DNA from: Axinella damicornis
Taxonomy: Eukaryota > Porifera > Demospongiae > Axinellida > Axinellidae
Direction of reading: 5' to 3'
Assembly: GCA_963931865.1 (NCBI GenBank)
Contig: OZ007514.1
Location: 10,673,508-10,737,507 of the forward strand
DNA length: 64,000 bases
Positions 36,371-46,821 of this stretch are shown here, piece by piece. A program made the translations under genes and the position numbers. Numbering within the stretch: position 1 is the first letter of the stretch; every line of letters starts with the position of its first letter. Under the pieces are notes generated by a model. That model was not told the DNA's origin. It did not search any database and saw only the letters and a program-made list of their open reading frames with translations.

Positions 36371-36979
36371 TATAGCGGGTTTCTTTGTGGGATAAAACTT
36401 TTGCCGACAAAACTTTTGCGGATTTGAAGTTCGCCACACCCACTAATGCTGCATCGGCCGAATGTGATTCGTCAATTCCCAATTCGTCAATTCCCACTTT
36501 GTCAATTTCTCACTTTGTCAATTCCCACTTGGTCAATGTTGACGAAGTGGGAATTGACAAAGTGAGAAGTTGACAAAGTGGGAATTGACGAAGTGAAATT
36601 GATGAAGTGGGAATTGACGAAATGGGAATTGATCAAATGGGAATAAACCCGTGATTCGGTGGTCTGAGAATTAGAACAAGGTAAGCACGCCGCGAGCGCG
36701 AGAAGATGAGCAAGTTACAGAGCAGTGCAGTGGAGTCTACAGCAACCGTTAGCTGTTACGCCATGTTCAGCATCTGGTTTTGCTATCTGCGTCGTCTGTT
36801 ACCAATTGGGAGTGAAGTAGTCGTACGCTGTCACTCGCTTGAATAGGATTTGTCCCCCCTGCCGTGCTGGATAGATGTGTAGTACCTGTTTCACCTCTTT
36901 TTGACAGCCGTGATTGTTGAAAGAGGTACAGCTGTCGATATTATGCAAAAATTTTCTCCCGCGAAAGAAACCCGCTATA
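36371..36979. mobile_element. TA-flanked MITE inserted into satellite-like DNA
   Basis: TATAGCGGGTTTCTTT at the left is inverted as AAAGAAACCCGCTATA at the right. Outside both ends lies sequence related to the TGGGAATCCAC / GTACCA minisatellite, so the element split that array. The interior includes GAATTGACAAAGTGG tandem words at 36470-36650. Confidence 0.75.
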
Positions 36980-36999
36980 TGGTACCACTGTCGCTGTAC

Positions 37000-37790
37000 C
37001 ATGTAGGACAGGTGGGACCGACCATGGGAAATTGGGAATCCACTGTCCTACCAGAGCCCACCATATGCAATGTACCACTGGACCTACCACATCTCACCTG
37101 TCCATCTTGTCCCACTGAGTGCTTGGGAACGAGGCTACACGTAGGACAGGTGGGACTGACCATTGAAATCCACAGTCCCACCTGGGCCCACCCCACTGGT
37201 CCATGTTGGACAGGTGGGACTGACCATTGGAATCCAGAGTCCCACCTGGGCCCACCCCACTGTACCATGTTGGACAGGTGGGACTGACCATTGGAATCCA
37301 CAGTCCCACCTGGGCCCACCCCACTGTACCATGTTGGACACGTGGGACTGACCATTGGAATCCACAGTCCCACCCGGCCCACCATATCCCACCTGTCCGT
37401 CCTGTCCTACTGCACTCTTAGGACAGTTGGGACTGTCCATGGGAATCCACTGTCCCACCTGTCCGTCCTGTCCTACTGCACTCTTAGGACAGTCGGGACT
37501 GTCCATGGGAATCCACTGTCCCACCTGTCCGTCCTGTCCTACTGCACTCTTAGGACAGTCGGGACTGTCCACGGGAATCCACTGTCCCACCTGTCCGTCC
37601 TGTCCTACTGCACTCTTAGGACAGTCGGGACTGTCCATGGGAATCCACTGTCCCACCTGTCCGTCCTGTCCTACTGCACTCTTAGGACAGTCGGGACTGT
37701 CCATGGGAATCCACTGTCCCACCTATCCGTCCTGTCCTACTGCACTCTTAGGACAGTTGGGACTGTCCATGGGAATCCCATGCACATCCC
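37000..37790 (+). repeat. two-phase minisatellite
   Basis: First about four units of roughly 64 bp built on GGACAGGTGGGACTGACCAT then TGGAATCCACAGTCCCACCT. These are followed by about six units of roughly 66 bp built on GGACAGTCGGGACTGTCCAT then GGGAATCCACTGTCCCACCT. Each unit is internally palindromic (GGGACTG...CAGTCCC). It reads open in several frames on both strands through periodicity alone. Confidence 0.9.
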
Positions 37791-37877
37791 ACCAGGGCCC
37801 ATCATACCACGAGCTTAGTACTCCACATGTATGTGCACTTTTAGGCATTCACTCGCCTTCGGGTATATGTCTTTTGT

Positions 37878-37918
37878 GCATTGATGATGGTAGTTGTATA
37901 GCTACCGAAACATCTGTT
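37878..37918 (+). ncRNA. decayed hammerhead-like motif of Penelope type
   Basis: TTGATGA, one spare base, stem GGTAG...CTACC around a short loop, then GAAACATCTGT. It has the same layout as the motif at 42634-42690, with C to T at the first core base. It is probably the remnant of a Penelope-like element end. Confidence 0.35.
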
Positions 37919-38090
37919 TTTTGAATTAGATATTTTTTGACTAGTGAAACTAAACAAACCCAGAATGTATACATACATGTAAAACTGCACTCGGGACATC
38001 CTAGAAACCCATGGCACATAATTATTGTCAATGCTATTGAACGGTATTTACAGCCATGAAAATTATATATATTTGGTGTGCTTATCTAAC

Positions 38091-38171
38091 CTTTTCAATA
38101 TCCTCAATCCAGCTTCGGCGGATGCTGTCGAATGATTCCTCATTGGTCACATCGTAGACAATCACGATACC
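38091..38171 (-). CDS. Rab-type GTPase, exon with the DxT...SF.S segment
   Basis: Exon of 27 codons, phase 0 at both ends, acceptor CCTTCCCTCAG and donor AAAAG/GTTAGA. It encodes GIVIVYDVTNEESFDSIRRS then WIEDIEK, the beta-4 strand and alpha-3 helix region of Rab proteins (compare the family pattern G..LVYD.T...SF..I..W...I). It follows directly in frame from 38306-38366. The next exons, with the NK.D and SAK guanine-binding motifs and the prenylation tail, were not found to the left. Confidence 0.8.
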
Positions 38172-38305
38172 CTGAGGGAAGGGACCAGGCGGGAGTGGTA
38201 CATGAATACTGGACAGGTGGACATCAGAAGAATGTACTAGGGGCTATCAATGTAGCTGGGTTGTCATGGCAATATGCCATGGTGCTGCCATAGCAACAGA
38301 CTCAC

Positions 38306-38366
38306 CTCTGCGTTCCGGAAGTAGGTACGTACAATGTATCTGAACCTTTCCTGGCCAGCTGTGTCC
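38306..38366 (-). CDS. Rab-type GTPase, switch II exon
   Basis: Exon of 61 bp, acceptor in a CA-repeat ending CACACACAG (phase 2) and donor GCAGAG/GTGAGT (phase 0). Product [20 protein letters not shown] carries the canonical DTAGQERF switch II with the catalytic Gln, then a slightly unusual version of the T..S.YYRGA segment. The polypyrimidine tract is replaced by a dinucleotide repeat. It joins 38091-38171 in frame. Confidence 0.82.
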
Positions 38367-38422
38367 CTGTGTGTGTGCGTGTGTGTGTGTGGGGGGGTGT
38401 GTGTGTGGGGGTGTGTGTGGGG

Positions 38423-38457
<35 letters not shown>

Positions 38458-38481
38458 TGTGAGTGTGTACGGTCCCGAAGG

Positions 38482-38517
<36 letters not shown>

Positions 38518-38572
38518 TGTGAGTGTGTACGGTCCCGAAGGCATGTGTGTGTATGTGTATGCATGAGTGTAT

Positions 38573-38603
<31 letters not shown>

Positions 38604-38610
38604 GGGGGGG
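38367..38610 (+). repeat. (GT)n microsatellite ending in G24
   Basis: GT-rich array with two nearly identical 60-bp sub-units (GAGTGTGTACGGTCCCGAAG) and a terminal G run at 38587-38610. On the minus strand it forms the CA tract before the Rab exon acceptor. Confidence 0.95.
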
Positions 38611-38660
38611 TCTAAAAAGTGTTCAAGGCATCCCCAGCTTCATTGAGGTCCGAGACATTT

Positions 38661-39156
38661 GGGAGTCTGTAAACACTGGACTGGACTGGACTGGAATACT
38701 GGAATGACCTTTGAACCCCAACATTGATGTAATTTCAAGGGAAATTATGTACAAGTTGATGCTATGAACTGTATGGTGGCTATGGACTGTATGGATGACA
38801 ATCCGTCTCAATCTGGCATAGCAGGGTCAGCCGGAGATAATCCCATCACCATAGATGACGACTCAGAGTGTGAGTCTCCGGTAAAATCAGCAAAGGGCCG
38901 AATACTACCGGTAAGTTGTACTTGACGCTTTTGCTAAAGTAAACCACAGCATGTAGTTATAGCTGTGTGGTGATGCAGTCATCGTATTTGTAATGCTGTA
39001 GGCGTATGTTTGAGTACGCCTACAGCCAATAATTGCCACGTGGCCAAAATGCGCATGCTCAAGGGAATTTCCCTGCAAATTACATCACTTTTGGGGTTCA
39101 AAGGTCATTCCAGTATTCCAGTCCAGTCCAGTCCAGTCCAGTGTTTACAGACTCCC
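38661..39156. mobile_element. 496-bp MULE-like element with 9-bp target duplication
   Basis: Ends GGGAGTCTGTAAACACTGGA and its inverted copy, arms about 90 bp. GAGACATTT lies immediately outside both ends (38652-38660 and 39157-39165), a perfect 9-bp duplication. The interior carries the short coding-like exon described separately. Confidence 0.92.
38764..38910 (+). CDS. exon-like frame inside the MULE-like element
   Basis: In-frame ATGs at 38764, 38773, 38782 and 38791 lead into DDNPSQSGIAGSAGDNPITI, DDDSECESPVKS and a consensus donor CCG/GTAAGT after 38910, phase 0. ITIDDDSE resembles a SUMO-interacting motif (hydrophobic core followed by acidic/Ser). The codon pattern and donor look like a real first exon rather than random element DNA, so this may be a host exon captured by the transposon. 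No downstream exon was identified. Confidence 0.4.
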
Positions 39157-39820
39157 GAGACATTTCTATAGCAAACCAGGATAGCTCACCCAATCCTGTA
39201 AGTGGTGACATACGATGAGCGAGCTAGTCCCGCAAACAAACTTCTGTGAACAGCGAGTTCAGTAGTGGCCCTCTCGTACACCTGTCAAACTGCCTTTCAC
39301 TAACCAGTGAGAGGTACTCTGTCCCGGAATGTTCAGTTCTGAGTCTACAATTCGCGCATTTGCACAGCAGTGAAGGTAAATGATAATCTCGTGTTCACGT
39401 GGTTTTGTTCTGCATTCTGATTGGTTCTGCCAGACCAGGCACCGGAAGCTTTTGTTGCAAATGTCACTAGGCTCTCTCCTCACCCGTTTTTTGAGGGGAA
39501 CGAGGCTAACCCACCATCACCACACACACACATTTTTTCCCGGCACCAAAGTGCCGTGACACAGTGCTGGAGGCATAAGTACGTGGTTTGTATGTGGTAT
39601 GTACATATCATTTGCAATGCGCACGCGCGAGTGCAGGAATACCTGCAGCAACCTGCTCCTTACGCTTCATACATGTACCTTATTTGTAGCATTGCAATCT
39701 TGCCTCAAAAGTGATTATGGGTTTTGCTTGGGTTGCTTATGAATCTACTAACCAGGACTCTAACTGGACTATGATTATTCTAATCACACCCACTCAGCTC
39801 TAGCCAACTATGTAGATAGA

Positions 39821-41707
39821 CAGTCGTTAGGCCAGCGGTCCAAGATCAAAGGATCTATTCAGATACAGGAAGTTCACGTTGGGCTACATTCCAATGCATA
39901 ATTAACGCAGAGAATGTTTCCTGACTTTTCCACAGGCTAGCTGCAGCCAGAAACAACAGAAACGAACCGGGTTTGCGCTCGTTAGTGTAGAGACACCCCT
40001 CTACTGTCCACATATCCACTTTAGATCCCGGGCTGAGAAAGCCTTCCAGCTGGGCAGCCGTTTTCCGAGACCTCATCGCGAACCGTTGCGGGCGATATGG
40101 TGCCGCATATTTTGGAACATTTTTTTTTGCCGGACTGGAGCCAGGCAATCTATATATGTACCTATAGCCCATGCATTGCTCTACAAAATATGTGAAAATA
40201 AAGTTGTTCCGCCGGGCAGTTGATGTGCTGCGTGAGCTCAAAAGTTCAGCAAAAATTATTGCATGCGGGCTTGCGGTTACAGTAATCGGTTGTGTTTACT
40301 GGTGTGCTTCAGAAAGAATGCATGCTGCACAGTTTTTTAGTCGCTGCTGGAAGTGTTGACCAAGGAGAACAGGACTGTAATAGCTTTATTTGTAAGCCCA
40401 GCTAGAAAGAAGCAAGCTAGACAGCTAGTCTAGTACATCTAGATGTGTACAATAGTATTATAACTAGCTAGCTAGCTAGGTACAAGCATCCATCATAATC
40501 ATTTCAGTGGAAAGAATGATCAGCAGTTAACAACCACAGCATCTTTTGTTTTAGGAGAACGCATGCATGGTTCTCCAGATTCCAGGCTGCAGCACACACA
40601 TGGCAGACTCCTCAACAGTTCTATTTGCCAACCATCAATTATTGTAGTAGACTACTAGTACGTCCACTCATTCCCAGACAACCGGACCCCAGCGAGGATC
40701 ACTTGCAGTATCTATCCTTGCTAGGGTTGTAGGAACAACACTACCTCAATCAGTGACTGTTGCCTGAGATGGTACGGACAGTGCTATTCATGTACCTGTG
40801 GTAGTATGGAACTATAGCTTCAGAAACTGTCATTATGGCTGAGAAACAGTCAACAAACATAGCTATGTACAGGCATAATAATACAGGTAAACTATTCCTA
40901 CAGAAAATTATCAGTCACACATTGACCGCCTCTTCATTCCTGTCTTTCTCCTTCCTCACCGAGGGACATACTGTTTCCCTGAAGCCACACACTTCACCCT
41001 CCGCCTTCTTTTTAGTCCACCTGCTTTGCAAATGCATGTGGCAGAAATGCTAGCTAGCAACAGTGCAAACTCACTCATTTCCACTGCCAACCCTTCAGCA
41101 TGCGAATGGTAAGACCGTAGTTTTCCATTGCACAGAGTTCAGAGCTCATCAGAACACTCCCTGGCCTCTTCTCTATGCTAGCCCACGGCCAGGGCATCTC
41201 GACTCATAGTCAGCGCGCATACACGTGCCATGGCCTATTGTTTACAACTGCGATTACGATATACCAACGTCCGCATGCAGTAATTTTGCTGAACTTTTGA
41301 GCTCACACAGCACATTAACCGCCCGGCGGAACAACTTTATTTTCACATATTTTGTAGAGCAATGCATGGGCTATCGGTACATATATAGATTGCCTGGCTC
41401 CAGTCCGGCAAAAAAAAATGTTCCAAAATATGCGGCACCATATCGCCCGCAACGGTTCGCGATGAGGTCTCGGAAAACGGCTGCCCAGCTGGAAGGCTTT
41501 CTCAGCCCGGGATCTAAAGTGGATATGTGGACAGTAGAGGGGTGTCTCTACACTAACGAGCGCAAACCCGGTTCGTTTCTGTTGTTTCTGGCTGCAGCTA
41601 GCCTGTGGAAAAGTCAGGAAACATTCTCTGCGTTAATTATGCATTGGAATGTAGCCCAACGTGAACTTCCTGTATCTGAATAGAATGGACCGCTGGCCTA
41701 ACGACTG
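39821..41707. mobile_element. 1.9-kb foldback element with near-identical arms
   Basis: Arms 39821-40268 and 41271-41707 are inverted copies of about 440 bp around a spacer of about 1 kb. Both arms encode the same 105-residue frame (CMGYRYIYRLPG near the start, QRFAMRSRKTAAQLEGFLSP, SALIMHWNVAQRELPVSE at the end), on the minus strand in the left arm and the plus strand in the right arm. Identity of the frame reflects identity of the arms; whether it is a protein is open. No target duplication is visible. It lies in the proposed Rab intron. Confidence 0.75.
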
Positions 41708-41983
41708 ATAGATAATTGCTGAAAGAATTGACCTTCAAGGGAATTGACGTCACAGTCAATTTATGCTCAAACAGCCCACCTGGGTCTGACTGAACATCCA
41801 AGCCCAGACACGGCTATGATGCTTTCACTCTCAGTTGGGTGAACATGTCATGCTGAGACACATCACGTCCTTTTAAAGACTATTTTGTTCATTATTATAC
41901 ACATTCTGTAAAGTCTTGTGTGGTTGGGTGTATCCATGCCCAGTGTATTAGCTCGCGCACCAACCGAATAAATATTTCAAGAA

Positions 41984-42040
41984 GTTTGAAACAGACGTTT
42001 CGGCCACTATACAGTGGCCCTCATCAGTGAATATACAAAC
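41984..42040 (-). ncRNA. hammerhead-like motif, left terminal copy
   Basis: Inverted identical copy of the motif at 42634-42690. Confidence 0.5.
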
Positions 42041-42502
42041 AATGCGGACAACACAGCAACGGGAACGGGTGGGGTAAAGGCGGCAAAAGGAACCTGCTTT
42101 AAGCCACAGACCACCTTGAGGAACATCCTGACTCATGTGAAAGACCCTGTTCCACCAGAGGAAAAGACGGGTGTGGTGTACAGGGTCCCTTGCAGTGATT
42201 GCCAAGCCACCTACGTGGGTCAGACAGGGAGAACTCTATTCCACCGCCTCAAGGAACACAAGAGGGCCCTGACCACAGCCAGCCCCATGAATTCTGCACT
42301 CGCAGAACATGCCATGGACACTGGGCATGAAATCAAATGGTCAGATGCCACCATCATTGATGCCAACCCCCTCCTACATCAGCGTTGCAACCTGGAGAGC
42401 TGGCATATCCGTGAACAATCCCTCCCTCTCAACAGGGAGAGAGGCACACTGCCACCAGTCTATGACCAGCTGAACATCCTCACTACACTGTCAACAGGCT
42501 GA
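42014..42502 (+). CDS. GIY-YIG endonuclease domain of a Penelope-like element
   Basis: Open frame ending TGA at 42502; the true N-terminus (reverse transcriptase) is absent and the ATG at 42014 lies in the terminal repeat. The domain starts near GVVYRVPCSDC and has the YIG strand as TYVGQTGRTL, the catalytic Arg/His segment HRLKEHKRAL, then LAEHAMDTGHEI and the helix with the metal-binding Glu in NLESWHIRE. In Penelope-like elements this domain nicks the target for reverse transcription. The frame is unbroken, consistent with a young insertion, but without reverse transcriptase it cannot act alone. Confidence 0.85.
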   Translation: MALISEYTNNADNTATGTGGVKAAKGTCFKPQTTLRNILTHVKDPVPPEEKTGVVYRVPCSDCQATYVGQTGRTLFHRLKEHKRALTTASPMNSALAEHAMDTGHEIKWSDATIIDANPLLHQRCNLESWHIREQSLPLNRERGTLPPVYDQLNILTTLSTG

Positions 42503-42633
42503 GCCATCCCCCATTCCGCTAAAATTCCTTTTAGCTTTTAATTGATTTTTAACGTTTTATAACACCTGCATCTTTTTCCCGCCCTTTTGCCGCCTTTTAC
42601 CCCACCCCTTTCCGTTGCTGTGTTGTCCGCATA

Positions 42634-42690
42634 GTTTGTATATTCACTGATGAGGGCCACTGTATAGTGGCCGAAACGTCTGTTTCAAAC
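42634..42690 (+). ncRNA. hammerhead-ribozyme-like motif at the right end of the Penelope element
   Basis: CTGATGA at 42647 is followed by a 7-bp stem (GGCCACT / AGTGGCC around GTAT) and GAAACGTC. Outer segments GTTTG (42634) and CAAAC (42686) can pair as distal stem I. Stem III would be only AC/GT, as described for dimer-acting ribozymes of Penelope-like elements. One spare G lies between the core and stem II, which departs from the canonical hammerhead, so activity is uncertain. Confidence 0.55.
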
Positions 42691-42845
42691 TTCTTGAAAT
42701 ATTTATTCGGTTGGTGCGCAAGCTAATACACTGGGCATTATTATACACATAGTTATGGACAAAGATGACTGTAAGGAAGTAACTGTTTTATGCTATCATC
42801 GTTGTAGTCAGGATTACCATGAAGCAGACTACAACTCTCCTTTGA

Positions 42846-43470
42846 CATATCTTCTAAAAATTCGGCAGGTTTTATTCGTAAGCCTTGCCGAAATAATTGG
42901 AAGTAAAATCGCAAAATTTGTACCAAAACGCAAAAGTGCCGAATAATTAGAAGTTTTACCCGTGGTCGGTCGTTTTTTTTTTTCCACTCGAGATTCAAGT
43001 CTCAAGATCGAGCGGCTATACCGGTAGGGCAAGCTATGTAGTCTTACCTCTTGGTACAGACTGAGTCTGACACTCCATACTTTCGACTAGTACCTGCGTC
43101 GGAATTGTCGGCGTACGAAGCGAACGATCTCGAACTGTGCTAGCTGTACAATCGATACTCACCCCGTGTGAACGTGGCACGTTGAACGCGATCGTTTGAC
43201 TTCCAGGGGCTCGTGTGCATTGGCGACAGCTTGGATCTTTCACCGCTTGGGGCTTTAAACAGCACCAAACTCACCGATCTCTCTCGTTGACTGCCTTGTA
43301 CATGGTTGTATAAGCCATCTCTTTCGGACAGGACGCTAGCGTTGCCGAAAATGTGTTACGATTAGAGATTAAATTCCGAAATATTTGGCAATCCCCTTGC
43401 CGAAAATTAGAGACCCATTTGCGTGAGGGGTGCCGAATAATTACGGATGCCGAATTTTTAGAAGATATAC
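42846..43470. mobile_element. inverted-repeat element with ATATCTTCTAAAAATTCGGC ends
   Basis: ATATCTTCTAAAAATTCGGC at the left is inverted as GCCGAATTTTTAGAAGATAT at the right. GCCGAATAATT words recur in both subterminal regions. No frame of note. Confidence 0.78.
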
Positions 43471-43598
43471 GGTACAGGCTTTCACATATATGGGAACGAG
43501 GCTAATATGTGTGCGGTGCACATATTAATGTGTTATTGTCTGTATGTGTATGCATGTGTGGGTGTGCAGTGTCACTGCGCACTGTGCACATGTTGTTA

Positions 43599-43599
<1 letters not shown>

Positions 43600-43651
<52 letters not shown>

Positions 43652-44210
43652 ATTTGTCTTCATAGCACACTAATGCAACATACCACATTAGCAGTTTGAT
43701 TTTCTTTCCCTCAATCTCCACTGTCTTAATATAAAAGTCTACTCCTGTACAAGCATATGTGTGTGCATGAACATGGATGTGTACAGTATGGGTAAATGTG
43801 CACGTACATGTATGTGTGCACATGTGTGTGTGTGTGTGGTGCATGTATGGTGTGTGTGTGTGTGTGTGCGTGTGCACGTGTGTGCGTGCATATGTATGGT
43901 GTGTGTGTGTGCATGTTTGTGTGTGTGCATGTGTGTGTATGTGCATGTGTGTGGTGTGTGTGGTGTGTGTGTGGTGTGTGTGCGTGTGCATGTGTGTGTG
44001 CATGTGTGTGGGTGTGTGCATGTGCACGTGTGTGCATGTGTGTGCATGTGTGTGTGTGCATGTGTGTGTGTGTGTGCATGTGTGCGTGTGTGTGTGCATG
44101 TGTGTGTGTGTGTGGTGTGTGTGTGGTGTGTGTGTGGTGTGTGTGGTGTGGTGTGTGTGGTATGTGTGTATATGTGACTGTGTGTGTGTGCGTGTGTGTG
44201 TGCATGCGTG
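43600..44210 (+). repeat. long (GT)n-rich low-complexity block
   Basis: Pure GT at about 43600-43650, then about 450 bp of TGTG/CATG variants. Both strands read open in several frames as His/Thr- or Cys/Val-rich strings; this is repeat translation. Confidence 0.95.
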
Positions 44211-44795
44211 CGCTGCATGAGCAAAGCTTTTGTTGCTGACTTGAACAAAACCAGAATAGCTGGTTTCGTGAACAGCAGTTGGAGATGACTGACTGTTGCA
44301 CGGAGTACACATTGGACACATGGATTGGTTCTTCATGCAGGTTGGCCGCATAGAACGAAGTCTCCATCCATGACATCATTCACATGGCAACGTTTCTCCG
44401 CATATACATGTACATGTATACATCACCTACCAGGTGTACGTATAACCAGACGAGTTTAATCTTTCACCTGGTTTGCAGACAATGTTACAGTTGTCATGGA
44501 TACCAGTCTCAGTTTCATGTTCTTACGTACTTCTTAGAGACGCAGCCATCTTGTCAAGCCCTTCAGGATAAGTGTCGCTGCAGGAAGTTGAAGACAGCGT
44601 TGTATCCCACTTCTGTAAGGAGCGTCTGACTGTTTCAATGCCTTCATATTCATTGCTAGTACAGTAATTAGGTGTTGTGACCAGTCTCATGCCCACCAGA
44701 CCATCTGGCAGGGAGTTACACTTCTTGCACAGAGGTGTGCCCAGCGAAGGTGTAATTGAACGTGTTAATTCAAGAAGACAGATGCTCATTTCTGT

Positions 44796-45188
44796 TAGCC
44801 TTGTTCCCAGGTCGCGCAGCTTTTCATCGCTTGAAGTACGGAAAGCGGGGAGAGCCTGGTATCTTTCTCGTGTGAGCATGATGCGATCAACAAATGGCTA
44901 AAAAATTCAGAACCAAAAAGTGAAGTTTCGCACATTGTTCAACCAACTACACGTTCAATGCTTGGTGTGTATGACAGTTGCCCCCCGCTACCTACATGTC
45001 TGTAAATGTATGTGTGGAAAGTTACCTGGTACATGTACCTTAGCTGTTCGTGCTGTTCCGAGCCCCAGCGCGCCCAATAAATCCTTTCTACCACCTTCCT
45101 ACCCTTCACGTGATGAAAGATACCAGGCCTCAGGCCCTCCATGTTCTTCGTGTAACTGAAAATGGCGCAGGCCTGGAAACGAGGCTAT
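44796..45188. mobile_element. TAGCCTCG-family elements, long form and partner fragment
   Basis: TTAGCCTTGTTCCCAGG starts the left part; GCAGGCCTGGAAACGAGGCT ends the right. The section from about 44940 to 45188 is closely related to 59380-59634 (shared GCTTGGTGTGTATGACAGT and TAAGTTACCTGGTA-type words). Confidence 0.7.
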
Positions 45189-45498
45189 ATGTACCTTTCT
45201 GTAATATCATGTAGCCCTACCATCAAGCAGTCAGGCAACGTTCGAAGCATCAGGTGCTAACAAAAAGGCAGTAGACATTATTCCAGTATTGCTGTAACTC
45301 GTGGTTTTTGAAGTTGGAGAAGGCTGAATGCGTGTTACATGTAGAAGTTGCTAAGGGGGTCATAAACCAACTACGAAGTAAGTCCTCGATCCTTACGAGC
45401 TATTTACATGTATACTGACTCTTTTATTGTTCAGTGACATAACCAAAACAATTACGGCATGCTTCCTTGGTGATCCTACCTTCCAGATGAGGTGTTAG

Positions 45499-46335
45499 CA
45501 GGAGCGCATGAGCTGCCGAAGGCGGCGAAGGAGCATTGAACTAGTAAAGACATGTAGTAATCCCTCACACCTTTTGGTTTAAACCTTATATGGAAGACCT
45601 TTGCTGTACCGTAAGTCAGCTAGCTCTAGTACAACTATGGCTGCACAATTTGTATTTCACACCTACAGAGGTTTTCAAAGATCTTGCAACTGAATTTGTA
45701 GAACGGAAGTCACATGACAGCAGTTCTCTGACCAATCAGCGTCTAGTAGTCACAAGTTGTCATGCATGCGAGCTAAGTACAGTAGATAGACTAGCAGACT
45801 CAGTCATTTCCAGGCAGCGTTTATGACTCACAGTTGAATGCTGTACCGCAGGAAGTTAATTCAACAGCTTCAGCAAGTGATTCGACCTCAAAGCGCCCAA
45901 TCGCGCCTTCTTACTAGTCAGCCTTGTGGATCTACCGGTGATCGGTGTACAGAATACCATTGTAGGACCCGGCGTAAGTCTTTGCTGTAAGCGCTTGTCC
46001 GCCCTGGTTCACACGAAGCCATTTTCTGTGAGATTGAGAGCGCTCGAGCTCTTATGATTTGAATTTGCATTCACGTGACTTCCGGTGTTTCATTCTGGCC
46101 TGAAAATTGCAAGGACTCCGGAAACCTCTGTAGTTAGCTAGCTCTAGTACAACTATGGCTGCACAATTTGTATTTCACACCTACTTAGCTCAGTTTCACA
46201 CAAATCCTTACAACTGCATACATAATGGCCTCTTGCCTTATATGGTGAAATTTTGGAGGTGTGGGGGACTACTACATGTCCTAGGCGGGGCATGCGTAGT
46301 TCAATGCTCCTTCGCCGCCGGCTCATGCGCTCCTG
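45499..46335. mobile_element. 837-bp foldback element with 7-bp target duplication
   Basis: CAGGAGCGCATGAGC at the left is inverted at the right, with arms of about 100 bp. GTGTTAG abuts both ends (45492-45498, 46336-46342). A 55-bp block with TAGCTCTAGTACAACTATGG occurs twice inside, in direct orientation (near 45613 and 46135). Confidence 0.8.
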
Positions 46336-46623
46336 GTGTTAGTGACAAGAACTCTCACTCAAACCATCAGACTTTCTCTGCTGGGGGGTGTGGACGGTTA
46401 GGCACGAGACTAGCAGATCCACTCCTGGAAGTGTACATGTAGGTGGGAGTCCTGAGTTCAAATCTCACTAAAGCCCTTGGGTTTTCTGTTCGTCTTATGT
46501 CATTTGCCCTTCCAGAAAAACAAGTTTGAGCAATGCCATTTATGGTAACTCAAGCGAGTTCAATGATGATGTCATCACCATCCCCCGTTATTTAATCAGG
46601 GGGTGACACTCCCATAGACGCCG

Positions 46624-46821
46624 TAGTCAGAGCTGCGACCAGGCTTATCGGCGAATCTCGACCCCGTATACTAAGGAAGGGGTGGAGTCGCTACGCATTC
46701 TTCCGTATACTATCGGTGGTCAAGCGGTCAACAGCTGAAATACAGCGCAGTCAATCAGTCAAGTGGTCAAGCAGCAAATAAGACGGTCAAGATTTCTTGA
46801 CCACGGTCGCAGCTCTGACTA
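46624..46821. mobile_element. 198-bp MITE with TAGTCAGAGCTGCGACC ends
   Basis: Left TAGTCAGAGCTGCGACC is inverted as GGTCGCAGCTCTGACTA. The inside has GGTCAAG words and a mirrored GTATACT pair. No clear target duplication. Confidence 0.8.

Larger units (their letters stand above)
41905..42736 (+). mobile_element. Penelope-like retroelement, 5'-truncated, with 14-bp target duplication
   Basis: ATTATTATACACAT occurs exactly at 41891-41904 and 42737-42750, a target-site duplication. The body contains a GIY-YIG endonuclease frame flanked by inverted copies of one terminal segment (41938 to about 42087, and about 42585-42736). Each copy includes a hammerhead-like motif. The reverse transcriptase is missing, so only the C-terminal end of the element was copied. 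Inverted terminal segments are a known outcome of Penelope-like integration. Confidence 0.85.

Noticed and set aside
37135..37924. 175- to 195-codon frames on both strands
   Set aside because: They follow the minisatellite period and are equally open on both strands.
43596..44379. Long His/Thr-rich frames on the minus strand and Cys/Val-rich frames on the plus strand
   Set aside because: They are translations of the GT/CA repeat; several frames on both strands are open at once.
44523..44879. Minus-strand frame containing WDTTL, considered as the missing Rab switch I exon
   Set aside because: The surrounding residues do not fit Rab switch I and the segment includes a TAGCCTTG-family element end.
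46380..46470. Second tRNA-derived SINE suggested by GAGTTCAAATCTC
   Set aside because: Only the box-B-like word is convincing; no good box A at the right distance.
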